Assembly: GCA_031263965.1 (NCBI GenBank) | Contig: JAISES010000212.1 | Coordinates: 1 to 30,020 of the forward strand | Length of the DNA stretch: 30,020 nt | Reading direction: 5' to 3' | DNA from: Prevotella sp. | GTDB lineage: Bacteria; Bacteroidota; Bacteroidia; Bacteroidales; Dysgonomonadaceae | Shown: piece after piece, positions 8,243 to 16,500 of the stretch | How positions within the stretch are numbered: the stretch's first letter is position 1 | How the letters are laid out: the number at the start of each line of letters is the position of its first letter | Notes under the pieces: generated by a model | The model's input: only the letters and a program-made list of their open reading frames with translations | Databases searched by the model: none | Told to the model about the DNA's origin: nothing | Position numbers and translations under genes: made by a program

Positions 8243-8928
8243 ACAGCATAACAGATAGCCAGGGGGCTACTGTCCGGATCAATACAGACAGGAAGGTTAT
8301 TCATCTGATTTTTTCGGCGGATTCGGCATTTGAAGGCGCCGTTTCTATATTGAAAACGTTAGATAATAATAAAACTAAAGCTTCGTTCTTTCTTACGGGG
8401 AACTGCCTCCGTATGAAAGAACACGAAGCTGTGATCCGGGAGATTGTAAAGAAAGGGCATTATGTAGGAGGTCATTCCGACAAGCATTTATTGTATGCTC
8501 CATGGGGAGCAGAACGCGGTAAGAGCTTGGTAAGCGCCGATAGCCTGATAAACGATCTTCGCCGGAATATGATTGAATTAGCAAAATTCGGGGTGGATAT
8601 TTCCGGCGTAAACTATTATTTACCTCCTTTTGAATGGTATAACAAGGATCAAGTGAGGCTAATTGAATCTCAGGGGCAAGTGGTGGTCAATTTTACCTCC
8701 GGTTTAAGAACGGCAGCCGATTACACGACTCCGGATATGAAAAACTATATGCCGTCCCGGAAACTGATCGATCAATTGTATGCGTTCGAAAAGGAAAATA
8801 ATCTGAATGGCAGCATTATACTTATTCATCCGGGGACCCATGCGGCCAGAACAGATAAATTGTATTTAAGACTGGATGAGATAATAAAAACACTAAAAAA
8901 GCAAGGCTATTCTTTTGAACGATTATAA
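8233..8928 (+). CDS. Polysaccharide deacetylase-like (NodB-fold) domain, read as a -1 extension of GH9
   Basis: The frame is open from 8224 but has no ATG, GTG or TTG before a TTG at 8350, which lies inside the domain after its first strand. That makes fusion to GH9 the more natural reading. The NodB-fold marks are FSADSAFEG (8311 on) in place of the usual FDDGP, FFLTGN, GGHSDKH (His at 8473 and 8485), LPPFEWYN and a terminal IHPGTH. The first Asp of the DD pair, the usual catalytic base, is Ala (codon 8317), while the metal-binding Asp (8320) remains. I recall GH9 proteins of Bacteroidota that carry this domain as one polypeptide, with PPFEWYN conserved. Activity as a deacetylase is doubtful; a binding role is possible. 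The next gene starts 10 bp after the stop. Confidence 0.7.
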   Translation, partial: KKVNSITDSQGATVRINTDRKVIHLIFSADSAFEGAVSILKTLDNNKTKASFFLTGNCLRMKEHEAVIREIVKKGHYVGGHSDKHLLYAPWGAERGKSLVSADSLINDLRRNMIELAKFGVDISGVNYYLPPFEWYNKDQVRLIESQGQVVVNFTSGLRTAADYTTPDMKNYMPSRKLIDQLYAFEKENNLNGSIILIHPGTHAARTDKLYLRLDEIIKTLKKQGYSFERL

Positions 8929-8938
8929 AATAGATGGT

Positions 8939-11900
8939 ATGAAAAGGTTATTGATTATTTGTGCATCTTTTCTGTTTTTGACTCCTTGCGGAGCTCAGGC
9001 GCAGGATATTTCCGATGAGATACGGAATGAAATAAGTGATTTTCTTACCCAATTCGCCAATAAGGATATTAGGACTTATCGGATTAAGGTGGATTCTGTT
9101 AATATCAAAGGTAAATCTATTAAGTTTTTTACAGGTATAAATTTGTCTTACGTTCCGTTTCGTCAAGACGATGTGGATAATATTTATATGCACATAAAAG
9201 GATTGTTGCCTGAAAAATATAAAAAGTATAAGGTAGAACTTATAACGGATACACAACCGATAGAGAATCTTATTCCTTTTGGTAAAAAGAAAAAGGACTT
9301 GTTTGCCAATAAATTGGATAAACCGTTGGTTTCTAATTTATCTCGTCCTTATGCATCAGAAAAAGGTTTGCAAAACCATCATCTGGCAATTTGGCAAAGT
9401 CATGGCTGGTATTATGAGCAAAAACTGGCCAGATGGGAATGGCAACGGGCGCGTATTTTTCAAACAGTAGAGGATCTGTATACGCAGAGCTATGTACTTC
9501 CATATCTTGTGCCGATGCTGGAAAACGCGGGAGCAAATGTTCTGTTGCCACGTGAGAGGGATACGCAACGCCATGAGATAATCGTTGATAATGATAAGAG
9601 TACGATGGGTTCCTCTTATGCCGAAAAGTCCGGAAAAGAATCATGGGTTGCAGGAACAAATAGCGGATTTGCTGATACAAAAACATTTTATCTGGATGGC
9701 GAAAATCCGTTTAAGCAGGGTACATATCGTCAGGTAAAAACAGTTTCGAAAGGGGATGTAAGCCAATGTGAATGGAACCCCGATATACCTGAAAAAGGAG
9801 AGTATGCGGTTTATGTATCTTATCAGACATTGCCCAACAGTACAGATGGGGCGCGTTATTCGGTTTATCATTCAGGCGGAAGAACGGATTTCAGTATCAA
9901 TCAAAAAATGGGTGGCGGAACCTGGATATTTTTAGGATTTTTTACTTTCGATAAAGGAAAAAATGATACCTGCAAGATCGTACTGACCAACGAGGATAGC
10001 AAGCAGGGACGTATTCTCACTGCCGATGCCGTCAAAATAGGAGGGGGGACAGGTAATATAGCCCGTCTGCCTCATCCGGGCGGCATTGTAACAGATAATA
10101 TAAAAAGCTCGGAAGCGATAGATGATAGTAATCACAAGAAACTACCGGCGATTGATTATAAACCTGAGACCAGCGGCTATCCGCGATATACCGAGGGCGC
10201 CCGGTACTGGCTCCAGTGGGCGGGAGCTCCCGACAGTATATACAACAGGAGTGAGAGTAAGAATGATTATACGGACGATTATCAAAGCCGTGGATTCTGG
10301 GTGAATTATATCGCAGGCGGTTCTTCAGTATTGCCTCAATCCGGCGGGTTGAATGTGCCTGTTGATCTGGCTATGGCTTTCCATACAGATGCAGGAACCA
10401 CATATAATGATTCTATAATCGGTACTCTTGGAATATACATGACGCATACTAACGGAGAAGTGTTTGGAAATGGTAAAACACGTTGGGCGTCAAGAGATCT
10501 TACAGATGTCATTATGGATGAAATAACAAAAGATATCCGCCGTGAATATGAGCCTGAATGGACGCGCCGCCATATGTGGAACCGTTCTTATAGTGAAGCC
10601 CGTGTGCCTGATGTGCCGACTATGCTTCTTGAACTGTTGTCGCATCAGAATTTTGCTGATATGAAATATGGGCTCGATCCTCGTTTTCGTTTTACGGTTA
10701 GCCGCTCTATTTATAAAGGGATGTTGAAATTTGTTGCCGGACAATATAATTACGAATATGTTGTCCAGCCGCTTCCCGACAAATCGTTTGGAGCAGAATT
10801 TACCGGAGAAACGCAGGTTAATCTTATGTGGAAGCCTGTTGAGGATATTACGGAACCTACTGCAAAACCGGATAAATATATTGTTTATACACGCGTTGGC
10901 GACGGCGGTTTTGATAATGGAGTTATCGTGCATGATACAAAACTCAATTTAGCCATTGAAAAGGATAGAATGTATAGTTTCAAAGTTGCAGCAGTAAATG
11001 ATGGCGGCGAAAGTTTCCCGTCAGAGATACTTTCTGTATACAGGAAATCGAATGAAAAAGGGCAGGTGTTGGTTGTGAATGGTTTCGATCGTTTGTCTGC
11101 ACCATATAGTTTTGCCACAAAAGATAGCATTGGCGGTTTTGTCGATTTCATCGATCATGGTGTTCCGGATAAAAAAGAGTATAATTTTATAGGGAGCCAA
11201 TATGAATTCAGGCGAAGGATTCCGTGGATGGACGATGATGCAGCCGGTTTTGGTGCAAGTAGTGCTAATTTTGAGACAACAGTCGTTGCCGGAAATACAT
11301 TTGATTATCCTGCTATTCATGGGAAGGCTATAGCAAAAGCGGGTTACTCTTTTATATCAACCGGTCGCGATGCTGTTATCGATGGATTTGTTGATATGAA
11401 CCGGTACAAACTGGTTGATGTCATACTGGGTAAGCAAAGACAAACCAAGATCGGCAGAGGCGTACACCCTGCTGAATTTAAAATTTTCACAAAAGATTTC
11501 CAGGATAAAATTGCAACATATTGCAAACAAGGGGGAAATATTTTTGTCAGCGGGGCATATGTTGCTTCCGATCTGTGGGATACTGAAAATTCCACTAATG
11601 AAGATAAGTCATTTGCTACTGATGTGCTAAAATATAAATGGCGGGTGGGCAGAGCCGCTGTAGAAGGCAAAGTAAAGGGTGTATTGTCTCCGTTTGCTTC
11701 CATTACAGGGAATTATGAATTTTATACGAAGTTGAATCCTGTATTCTATGCCGTAGAATCGCCGGATGCAATCGAGCCGGCAGGAGATAATTGTTACACC
11801 GTATTCAGATATGCCGAAAATAATCTAAGTGCAGGAGTGGCCTATTCGGGCGATTATAAAACTTGCATACTGGGTTTTCCGTTCGAAGTTGTAAAAGATG

Positions 11901-11953
11901 AAGCGGGAAGGGATTATCTTATGAAAAGTATTCTTTCATTTATATTCCAATAG
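8939..11953 (+). CDS. Large secreted amidase-like protein with inserted golvesin/xanthan-lyase CBD-like domain and FN3
   Basis: The ATG at 8939 is preferred over 8915 because it directly begins the signal peptide MKRLLIICASFLFLTPCGAQ; the product has 1004 residues. The fold appears to be an Amidase_3 (N-acetylmuramoyl-L-alanine amidase-type) zinc hydrolase cut in two: SHGWYY (His155) and TVEDL (Glu178) lie before an inserted golvesin-type beta-sandwich (about 225-370), and FHTDAG (His482) and LLELLSHQNF (Glu565) lie after it. These four residues fit the H-E-H-E pattern of the family. A fibronectin III domain (about 655-735) and a C-terminal alpha/beta domain resembling a class I amidotransferase fold follow. 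Databases often label such proteins xanthan lyase, probably only for the inserted domain. It is likely periplasmic and would cut an amide in a glycan-peptide. Confidence 0.75.
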   Translation: MKRLLIICASFLFLTPCGAQAQDISDEIRNEISDFLTQFANKDIRTYRIKVDSVNIKGKSIKFFTGINLSYVPFRQDDVDNIYMHIKGLLPEKYKKYKVELITDTQPIENLIPFGKKKKDLFANKLDKPLVSNLSRPYASEKGLQNHHLAIWQSHGWYYEQKLARWEWQRARIFQTVEDLYTQSYVLPYLVPMLENAGANVLLPRERDTQRHEIIVDNDKSTMGSSYAEKSGKESWVAGTNSGFADTKTFYLDGENPFKQGTYRQVKTVSKGDVSQCEWNPDIPEKGEYAVYVSYQTLPNSTDGARYSVYHSGGRTDFSINQKMGGGTWIFLGFFTFDKGKNDTCKIVLTNEDSKQGRILTADAVKIGGGTGNIARLPHPGGIVTDNIKSSEAIDDSNHKKLPAIDYKPETSGYPRYTEGARYWLQWAGAPDSIYNRSESKNDYTDDYQSRGFWVNYIAGGSSVLPQSGGLNVPVDLAMAFHTDAGTTYNDSIIGTLGIYMTHTNGEVFGNGKTRWASRDLTDVIMDEITKDIRREYEPEWTRRHMWNRSYSEARVPDVPTMLLELLSHQNFADMKYGLDPRFRFTVSRSIYKGMLKFVAGQYNYEYVVQPLPDKSFGAEFTGETQVNLMWKPVEDITEPTAKPDKYIVYTRVGDGGFDNGVIVHDTKLNLAIEKDRMYSFKVAAVNDGGESFPSEILSVYRKSNEKGQVLVVNGFDRLSAPYSFATKDSIGGFVDFIDHGVPDKKEYNFIGSQYEFRRRIPWMDDDAAGFGASSANFETTVVAGNTFDYPAIHGKAIAKAGYSFISTGRDAVIDGFVDMNRYKLVDVILGKQRQTKIGRGVHPAEFKIFTKDFQDKIATYCKQGGNIFVSGAYVASDLWDTENSTNEDKSFATDVLKYKWRVGRAAVEGKVKGVLSPFASITGNYEFYTKLNPVFYAVESPDAIEPAGDNCYTVFRYAENNLSAGVAYSGDYKTCILGFPFEVVKDEAGRDYLMKSILSFIFQ

Positions 11954-11976
11954 GGTTCAAAAAAAGAAATAGGCAA

Positions 11977-12135
11977 ATGAGAAACTTTTTAATATATCTT
12001 ATCCTAATTATATCATTTTTGATCTCTTGTAATCCTTCAAATAAAAATGAAAGGGGAAACCAAACGTTATTACAGCCTGAAGATAACATAAAAGTAATTA
12101 TTGACTCTTTTATTCAATTTAGTAATAGACATTAA
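11977..12135 (+). CDS. Small putative lipoprotein, possibly a truncated gene
   Basis: An ATG frame of 52 codons begins 23 bp after the amidase-like gene. It encodes a hydrophobic leader with lipobox LISC (Cys18), followed by a short polar tail ending VIIDSFIQFSNRH. The leader supports a real start and export as a lipoprotein. The mature part is only about 35 residues, and the stop is followed within about 50 bp by a truncated group II intron and gene debris. It may therefore be the surviving N-terminus of a longer lipoprotein. I do not recognise a family. It would be the last gene of the + strand operon. Confidence 0.55.
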   Translation: MRNFLIYLILIISFLISCNPSNKNERGNQTLLQPEDNIKVIIDSFIQFSNRH

Positions 12136-12189
12136 GTACCTCATCACAATAAGTTTTTATTAAAATGGCAAAATTGATGCAGACCAGTT

Positions 12190-12417
12190 TTCCCAATGGA
12201 TGTTTCCGGATAGTTATCGGGCTTTGTCTTGTTCAGCTGACTTACCCGCATCCTTTAGCCTTAGATCCGGTTTCTGTACGTCAGACCGGATGTTTGCCGC
12301 TATCTTCCTTCGGAATTCCAGCTCGCGATGGACACCCTTGGCGTTGGCTAAACACTTCCCTCTATCAGGGTGTGTAAGGGACTTGCACCCATTAGAATAT
12401 ACCCATGCTGGGCGAAC
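12190..12417 (-). mobile_element. Truncated group II intron (5' end, domain I only)
   Basis: On the minus strand the sequence begins GTTCGCCCAGCATGGGTAT at 12417 and continues with GGGTGCAAGTCCC, then CCAACGCCAAGGGTGTCCAT. This matches the 5' end of Bacteroidota group II introns as I remember them (normally GTGCGCCC; here one change). Only about 230 bp remain. There is no reverse transcriptase/maturase gene, domain V or 3' end, so it cannot splice or move. The inner boundary is approximate. Its 5' end lies 6 bp beyond a terminator stem, a site preference known for class C introns. Frames predicted across it are artefacts. Confidence 0.75.
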
Positions 12418-12422
12418 TGAAA

Positions 12423-12454
12423 AAGGTTGATAATCAAATATGACTATCAACCTT
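12423..12454 (-). terminator. Terminator hairpin of the decayed hydrolase copy
   Basis: A perfect 10-bp stem (AAGGTTGATA / TATCAACCTT) with a 12-nt loop is followed on the minus strand by a T-run that ends at the intron boundary. The same hairpin, base for base, is at 29713-29744 behind the intact gene. Confidence 0.75.
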
Positions 12455-12479
12455 AGGGTTATGATAAGTATCGTTTCTT

Positions 12480-12528
12480 TCAGAGTTTCATATCCGTATA
12501 AGTAATATAACGGCAGTATCGTTCTCCT
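12480..12528 (-). pseudogene. Relic of the 3' end of an AmiE-like beta-lactamase-fold gene
   Basis: Positions 12423-12497 match 29713-29787 with 4 mismatches in 75 by hand count, covering the stop codon and terminator of the right-edge hydrolase gene. After a deletion equivalent to about 80 bp, similarity resumes at 12500-12527 against 29870-29897 (AATATAACGGCAGTATCG shared). Nothing further upstream of the gene is preserved. It is a broken, non-functional copy in the same orientation as the intact gene. Confidence 0.8.
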
Positions 12529-12544
12529 GTAGAATTATGTTAGG

Positions 12545-12623
12545 AGGACTGTCTCAAAAGCCTGTCATTCCGTGCCTGACCTGTAATAACAATCAGTGTA
12601 GAAAGGACTTTTGAGACAGCCTC
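12545..12623. repeat. Short inverted-repeat element (MITE-like), ~79 bp
   Basis: The ends GAGGACTGTCTCAAAAG and CTTTTGAGACAGCCTC are inverted copies with one extra base on the left. Such GAGGCTGTCTCAAAAG ends occur on Bacteroidota insertion sequences, so this may be a miniature derivative. It lies 25 bp after the stop of the last - strand gene and could act as a two-way terminator between the convergent blocks. Confidence 0.6.
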
Positions 12624-12647
12624 TTAAAATATAGCTTTCATCATTTT

Positions 12648-13502
12648 TTAAATACCAAACGCCAGTTTTACGGTCACGCCTGCCGACAGCAAATTCACTT
12701 TATCCACATAAGCTTTTTCTCCCTGTTTAGCAGTCAGCAAACTATTCGTCTTTAGTTTATACGGCTCGTTATTATTGTAATTCACCAGTGAAACATCTTT
12801 CTTCCCCGGCGAAACATCCGATAGCCCATAGTCAATATAAAGACCTGTATATAACGACAATTTATCGCTTAATTTCCATTTCAATCCGGTCTCTACCGAT
12901 AAAGCCAGATTTAATCCAAAAGACAAATCATCGGATGAAGATACATTGTTGATAGCGGTAAAGCCATGTTCCGGCATATTGTAAAATTGCTGTAATGTTT
13001 CAGGAAACTCGCCCCATGTTGTCAATTTCGCCGCTGCCAGATCGTATTTTCCTGAAATGGCAAAACCTAATTTTATACCTGGAACTGCATAAAAAGTAGT
13101 AGTTTCCGATACCGGCAATTGATACTGTATCCGTATTGGTATACTCAAACAGGTAACATGTTGAGTTTCCTTATAATTTGTATAACTACTGTTGAAATAC
13201 ATCTCTTCTGTGCGGGTATCATCCGAATATGTTTCCGTGTACCTGCCCGCAAGCCCGTCACTTTCCGCATCCGTAGAATAGAAATCCACTTCCAATCCGG
13301 TATTAATACCCCATTTTGAATTAAGAAAATAAGTATAACCGATACCCAAGCCGCCGCTCAGTTTATTCTTGACGGCAACCTGTTCCGATTTGTACTGTAA
13401 ACCGGAATATCCGCCTTTGCCATACAATTGTATCTCCTGTTGCGCTTTCAGCATACCACATAACAAGATAAAGGCGGAAATTAATATTATTTTAATTTTC
13501 AT
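12648..13502 (-). CDS. Outer-membrane beta-barrel protein
   Basis: The 284-residue protein starts with a signal peptide (MKIKIILISAFILLCGMLKAQ). The rest shows alternating polar/apolar strands: GGYSGLQYKSE, GGLGIGYTYFLN, GINTGLEVDFYS, SIPIRIQYQLPV, KLGFAISG, LALSVETGLKWKL, LYTGLYIDYGLS, and a C-terminal strand ending TVKLAFGI. This is the pattern of small porin-like barrels (OMP_b-brl type) of Bacteroidota. The function is unknown: it could be a pore, or a structural partner of the secreted amidase encoded 28 bp upstream. It is the last gene of the - strand block. Confidence 0.8.
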   Translation of the reverse strand: MKIKIILISAFILLCGMLKAQQEIQLYGKGGYSGLQYKSEQVAVKNKLSGGLGIGYTYFLNSKWGINTGLEVDFYSTDAESDGLAGRYTETYSDDTRTEEMYFNSSYTNYKETQHVTCLSIPIRIQYQLPVSETTTFYAVPGIKLGFAISGKYDLAAAKLTTWGEFPETLQQFYNMPEHGFTAINNVSSSDDLSFGLNLALSVETGLKWKLSDKLSLYTGLYIDYGLSDVSPGKKDVSLVNYNNNEPYKLKTNSLLTAKQGEKAYVDKVNLLSAGVTVKLAFGI

Positions 13503-13530
13503 AAATCTGCGTTTTTTAGAAAGGTTCTTT

Positions 13531-16500
13531 TTATTTTTCGATAATTATTGTTGCCGCCTGGTTACCAACACGTAATATATAATATCCGGGACGCAAACCT
13601 GACACATCTACTGTTGTTTGAGCACCGGTTCCCTGATATTTTCCAGCCATGCGACCATTAATATCGAACAGGTTGATAAGGTCGTTTGACGTTGCCTTCC
13701 CGTTTTCTACAGTAATATAAGACTTCGCCGGATTCGGATATACCTTGAGAGCCTGCCCTGTATTGACCACATTCATATATATTGATCCGCAAACAGATAA
13801 TGTTTCCCCATCAACAGTAGTCAGCTCCACGCTGTATTCTCCGCTCATACCCCGGTCGTGCAAATATAAATGCGGACGTGTGCCTTCATTGCCGGCCACA
13901 GGTTCCCCATCTTTATACCATTGATATCCGGCAAATCTATATCCACCGTTTGTCGCAGGATTTAAATTGACGGCAAGCACATTATCCCAATATTGGCGGA
14001 TAATAGATATGTCAAACAAACGTGTAACAGTTATCTTGTATTCTTTAGAAGTTATTCCATCGGCTGCCAAAGACCGGATAATAGAAGTCACCGATCCCGG
14101 ATGATCCAATGTAACCACTTCTTCATATGTTACACTGCCGTCAGCGGCAGGGATAGCTGTTATGGTAAGGCTGCTTTCATCACAAGATAATGTTGCGAAG
14201 TATTCGGTTGTAGCAGGATTGAACAGCGGGGTTAATCCATCAACAATCAGATCCGACAGATTCGCATCTTTACTTACTTCTTTAGTTGTAAAGGTGTTTT
14301 TGCTGTCATCTTCCATTTCAACACCGTCCTTATCTTTGAATCCGGATATAGATATAGTATATCGGGTATTGTAATCAAGTATGCCTGTAAATGTGAATGT
14401 TACCGTTTTTTTGTCTGCCGACCACTGAGGTGCGGTTAATTCTCCGGTTGCCGTTAGATCCGCGTTATTGATGACAATTGTTCCGGCGGTCGCATCATCC
14501 ATTTCAGTACTGAACGTTACCGAAACACTGCTAAGTTTATGCGATACTCCGGTGACGCCTTTTGCCGGGCTTGTTCCAATGACAGTCGGCTTGACTATTT
14601 TATTGACAGGAATGTCATAAATAGCCCGCGCTGGCGTGGTGAAGCTGTTGTCGGCTTTCGGCAGGGCGTAAACCCGCAACCGTTCCATGTTGTTATCTAT
14701 GGTATAAAGGTTACCGGCTGCGTCAAACGCCACGCCTATGGCGTATGCGCCGGTTGCCGTAGAAATGGAATGCAATTCGCTAAGCGAAGGCACATTGGTA
14801 TTGTCGTCAAAAGTAATCTCAAATACTTTCACAGTACCCGAAGCCGTTCCTATTGCCAGCAATTTGCCGTCCACACTGACAGCCATACCGCCCTGATAAG
14901 AACCGGCAAGGCCTGCCTGAACGCCAAAGTTGGTTAAAGTCCCCGCAGATGTTATATGTATTAGCGATGGTATGGCAACGCTATTAGTAGCTCTGTATTG
15001 AGATATCCACCAACCATCGCGTCCGTCGGGCGCAATAGAGGAATTAAAGTTCTGTTGCAAATTTCCATTTGCCGCATCGTCGTACACGATAGCGTCCGGC
15101 GCGGCTGTCCATGGCAATGTCGCACTTCCTATATCGTACCGGTTAATATTTCCCGTATTGTTTGCGCCCGCATCGAACGTAAACAGCTTGGCGTTTTCAG
15201 CTATTCCTTCTACCCAGCTATGAGGAATACGGCCATGTATAACATCTCCTCCGGCATTGGTTGCTATGCCGGTCGCATCGAGCGTTCCTCCGAATACAGG
15301 AGTAAAGGCTGCTGTAGGATTTGCCGGATCCATTATCCATACGCCGGAATTGGCCATGCTGTTATCCGCCAGAAAAACTTTGCCGTCGGGAGCTACCGAC
15401 GGACGATACAAACCGCTCCATATTACGCCTCCGGCATAAGCCGTCGCACCCTGTGAAGTTACATCGTCCAAAGCAGCATTAAAGATATAAACGCCCCGGG
15501 TGGTTGTCCGTGTCGGATTCGGAGCTCCTGCCGTAATTGTACCGCCGGAGCCTTCCGATGCATACACACGTCCGAAGAAGGGGCTTTCAAAGCTATTATC
15601 TACGGCTACGCCGCGCGGCCCCCAAAACAGGAAGCGCTCCGAGTTGTCGGAAATTTTAGTAACTTCTTCTATAGTTGTTGCCGTTGTAGCGACAGTCCAT
15701 GAATAAGAACCTGAAACAGTCAAATCGTCCGAAAAATCATGCATTACTGTATTCACTCCTTTTGGTAACGATCCTGCGTTGAATGATGCTGCCGGTATTG
15801 CTTCCCCGTCTTTATAAACGGATATGATCACCGATTGAGCATTATCATTTAATGTAAATTGGAAAGTGTTGTCTGTCCGTGAAAGTTCGGACGCATAAAC
15901 ATTGGCTTTCGCAGGATCCAAACCCGCTTCTACCGTATAGGGCGTCTGCGCCGACGTGGTAAAGCTGTTGTCGGCTTTCGGCAGGGAATAAACTATCAGA
16001 CGTTCGACACCGTTGGAAACCATGTAAAGGTTGCCGGCAGCATCGAATGCTATGTCTGTCAGATAGGAGGAGGTAGTAGTAGCCCACCAGCTAATCGTAT
16101 GTTGCAATGTAAGCGTCGGCACATTACCTGCATCATAGGTAATGCTGTACACTTCTACTTCTCCTGCTCTTGTACCCAATGCCAATAACGTTCCGTCGGC
16201 ATTTACCGTCATACTGCCCTGTAAGCTGCCGTTCTGACCGATGTTACCGGCGCTGTTGTAATCTATCGCTCCGTTGGTAACATGAATAAGCGACGGCACT
16301 GCTTCGCTACTGTTTGCCCTGTATTGCGCAATCCACCAGCCGCCGCGCGCATCAGAAGCAATACTGCCGTAAGCATTGATTATTTTATTAGGCGTAATAT
16401 CATTGTAAATAACAGCGCTAGGCGCATCCGTCCAAGGTAACGCACTTAAATCGCCTATATCGTAACGGTTGATATTGCCATGTACCGGACTGCTGGTTCT

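Noticed and set aside
8350..8928. Separate deacetylase gene starting at TTG 8350
   Set aside because: This start would remove the first strand and the metal-binding Asp at 8320, so a frame continuing from GH9 is the better reading.
12165..12450. Several small open frames on both strands (70-78 codons)
   Set aside because: They lie across a group II intron fragment whose RNA-type conservation explains the open frames; no protein family fits.
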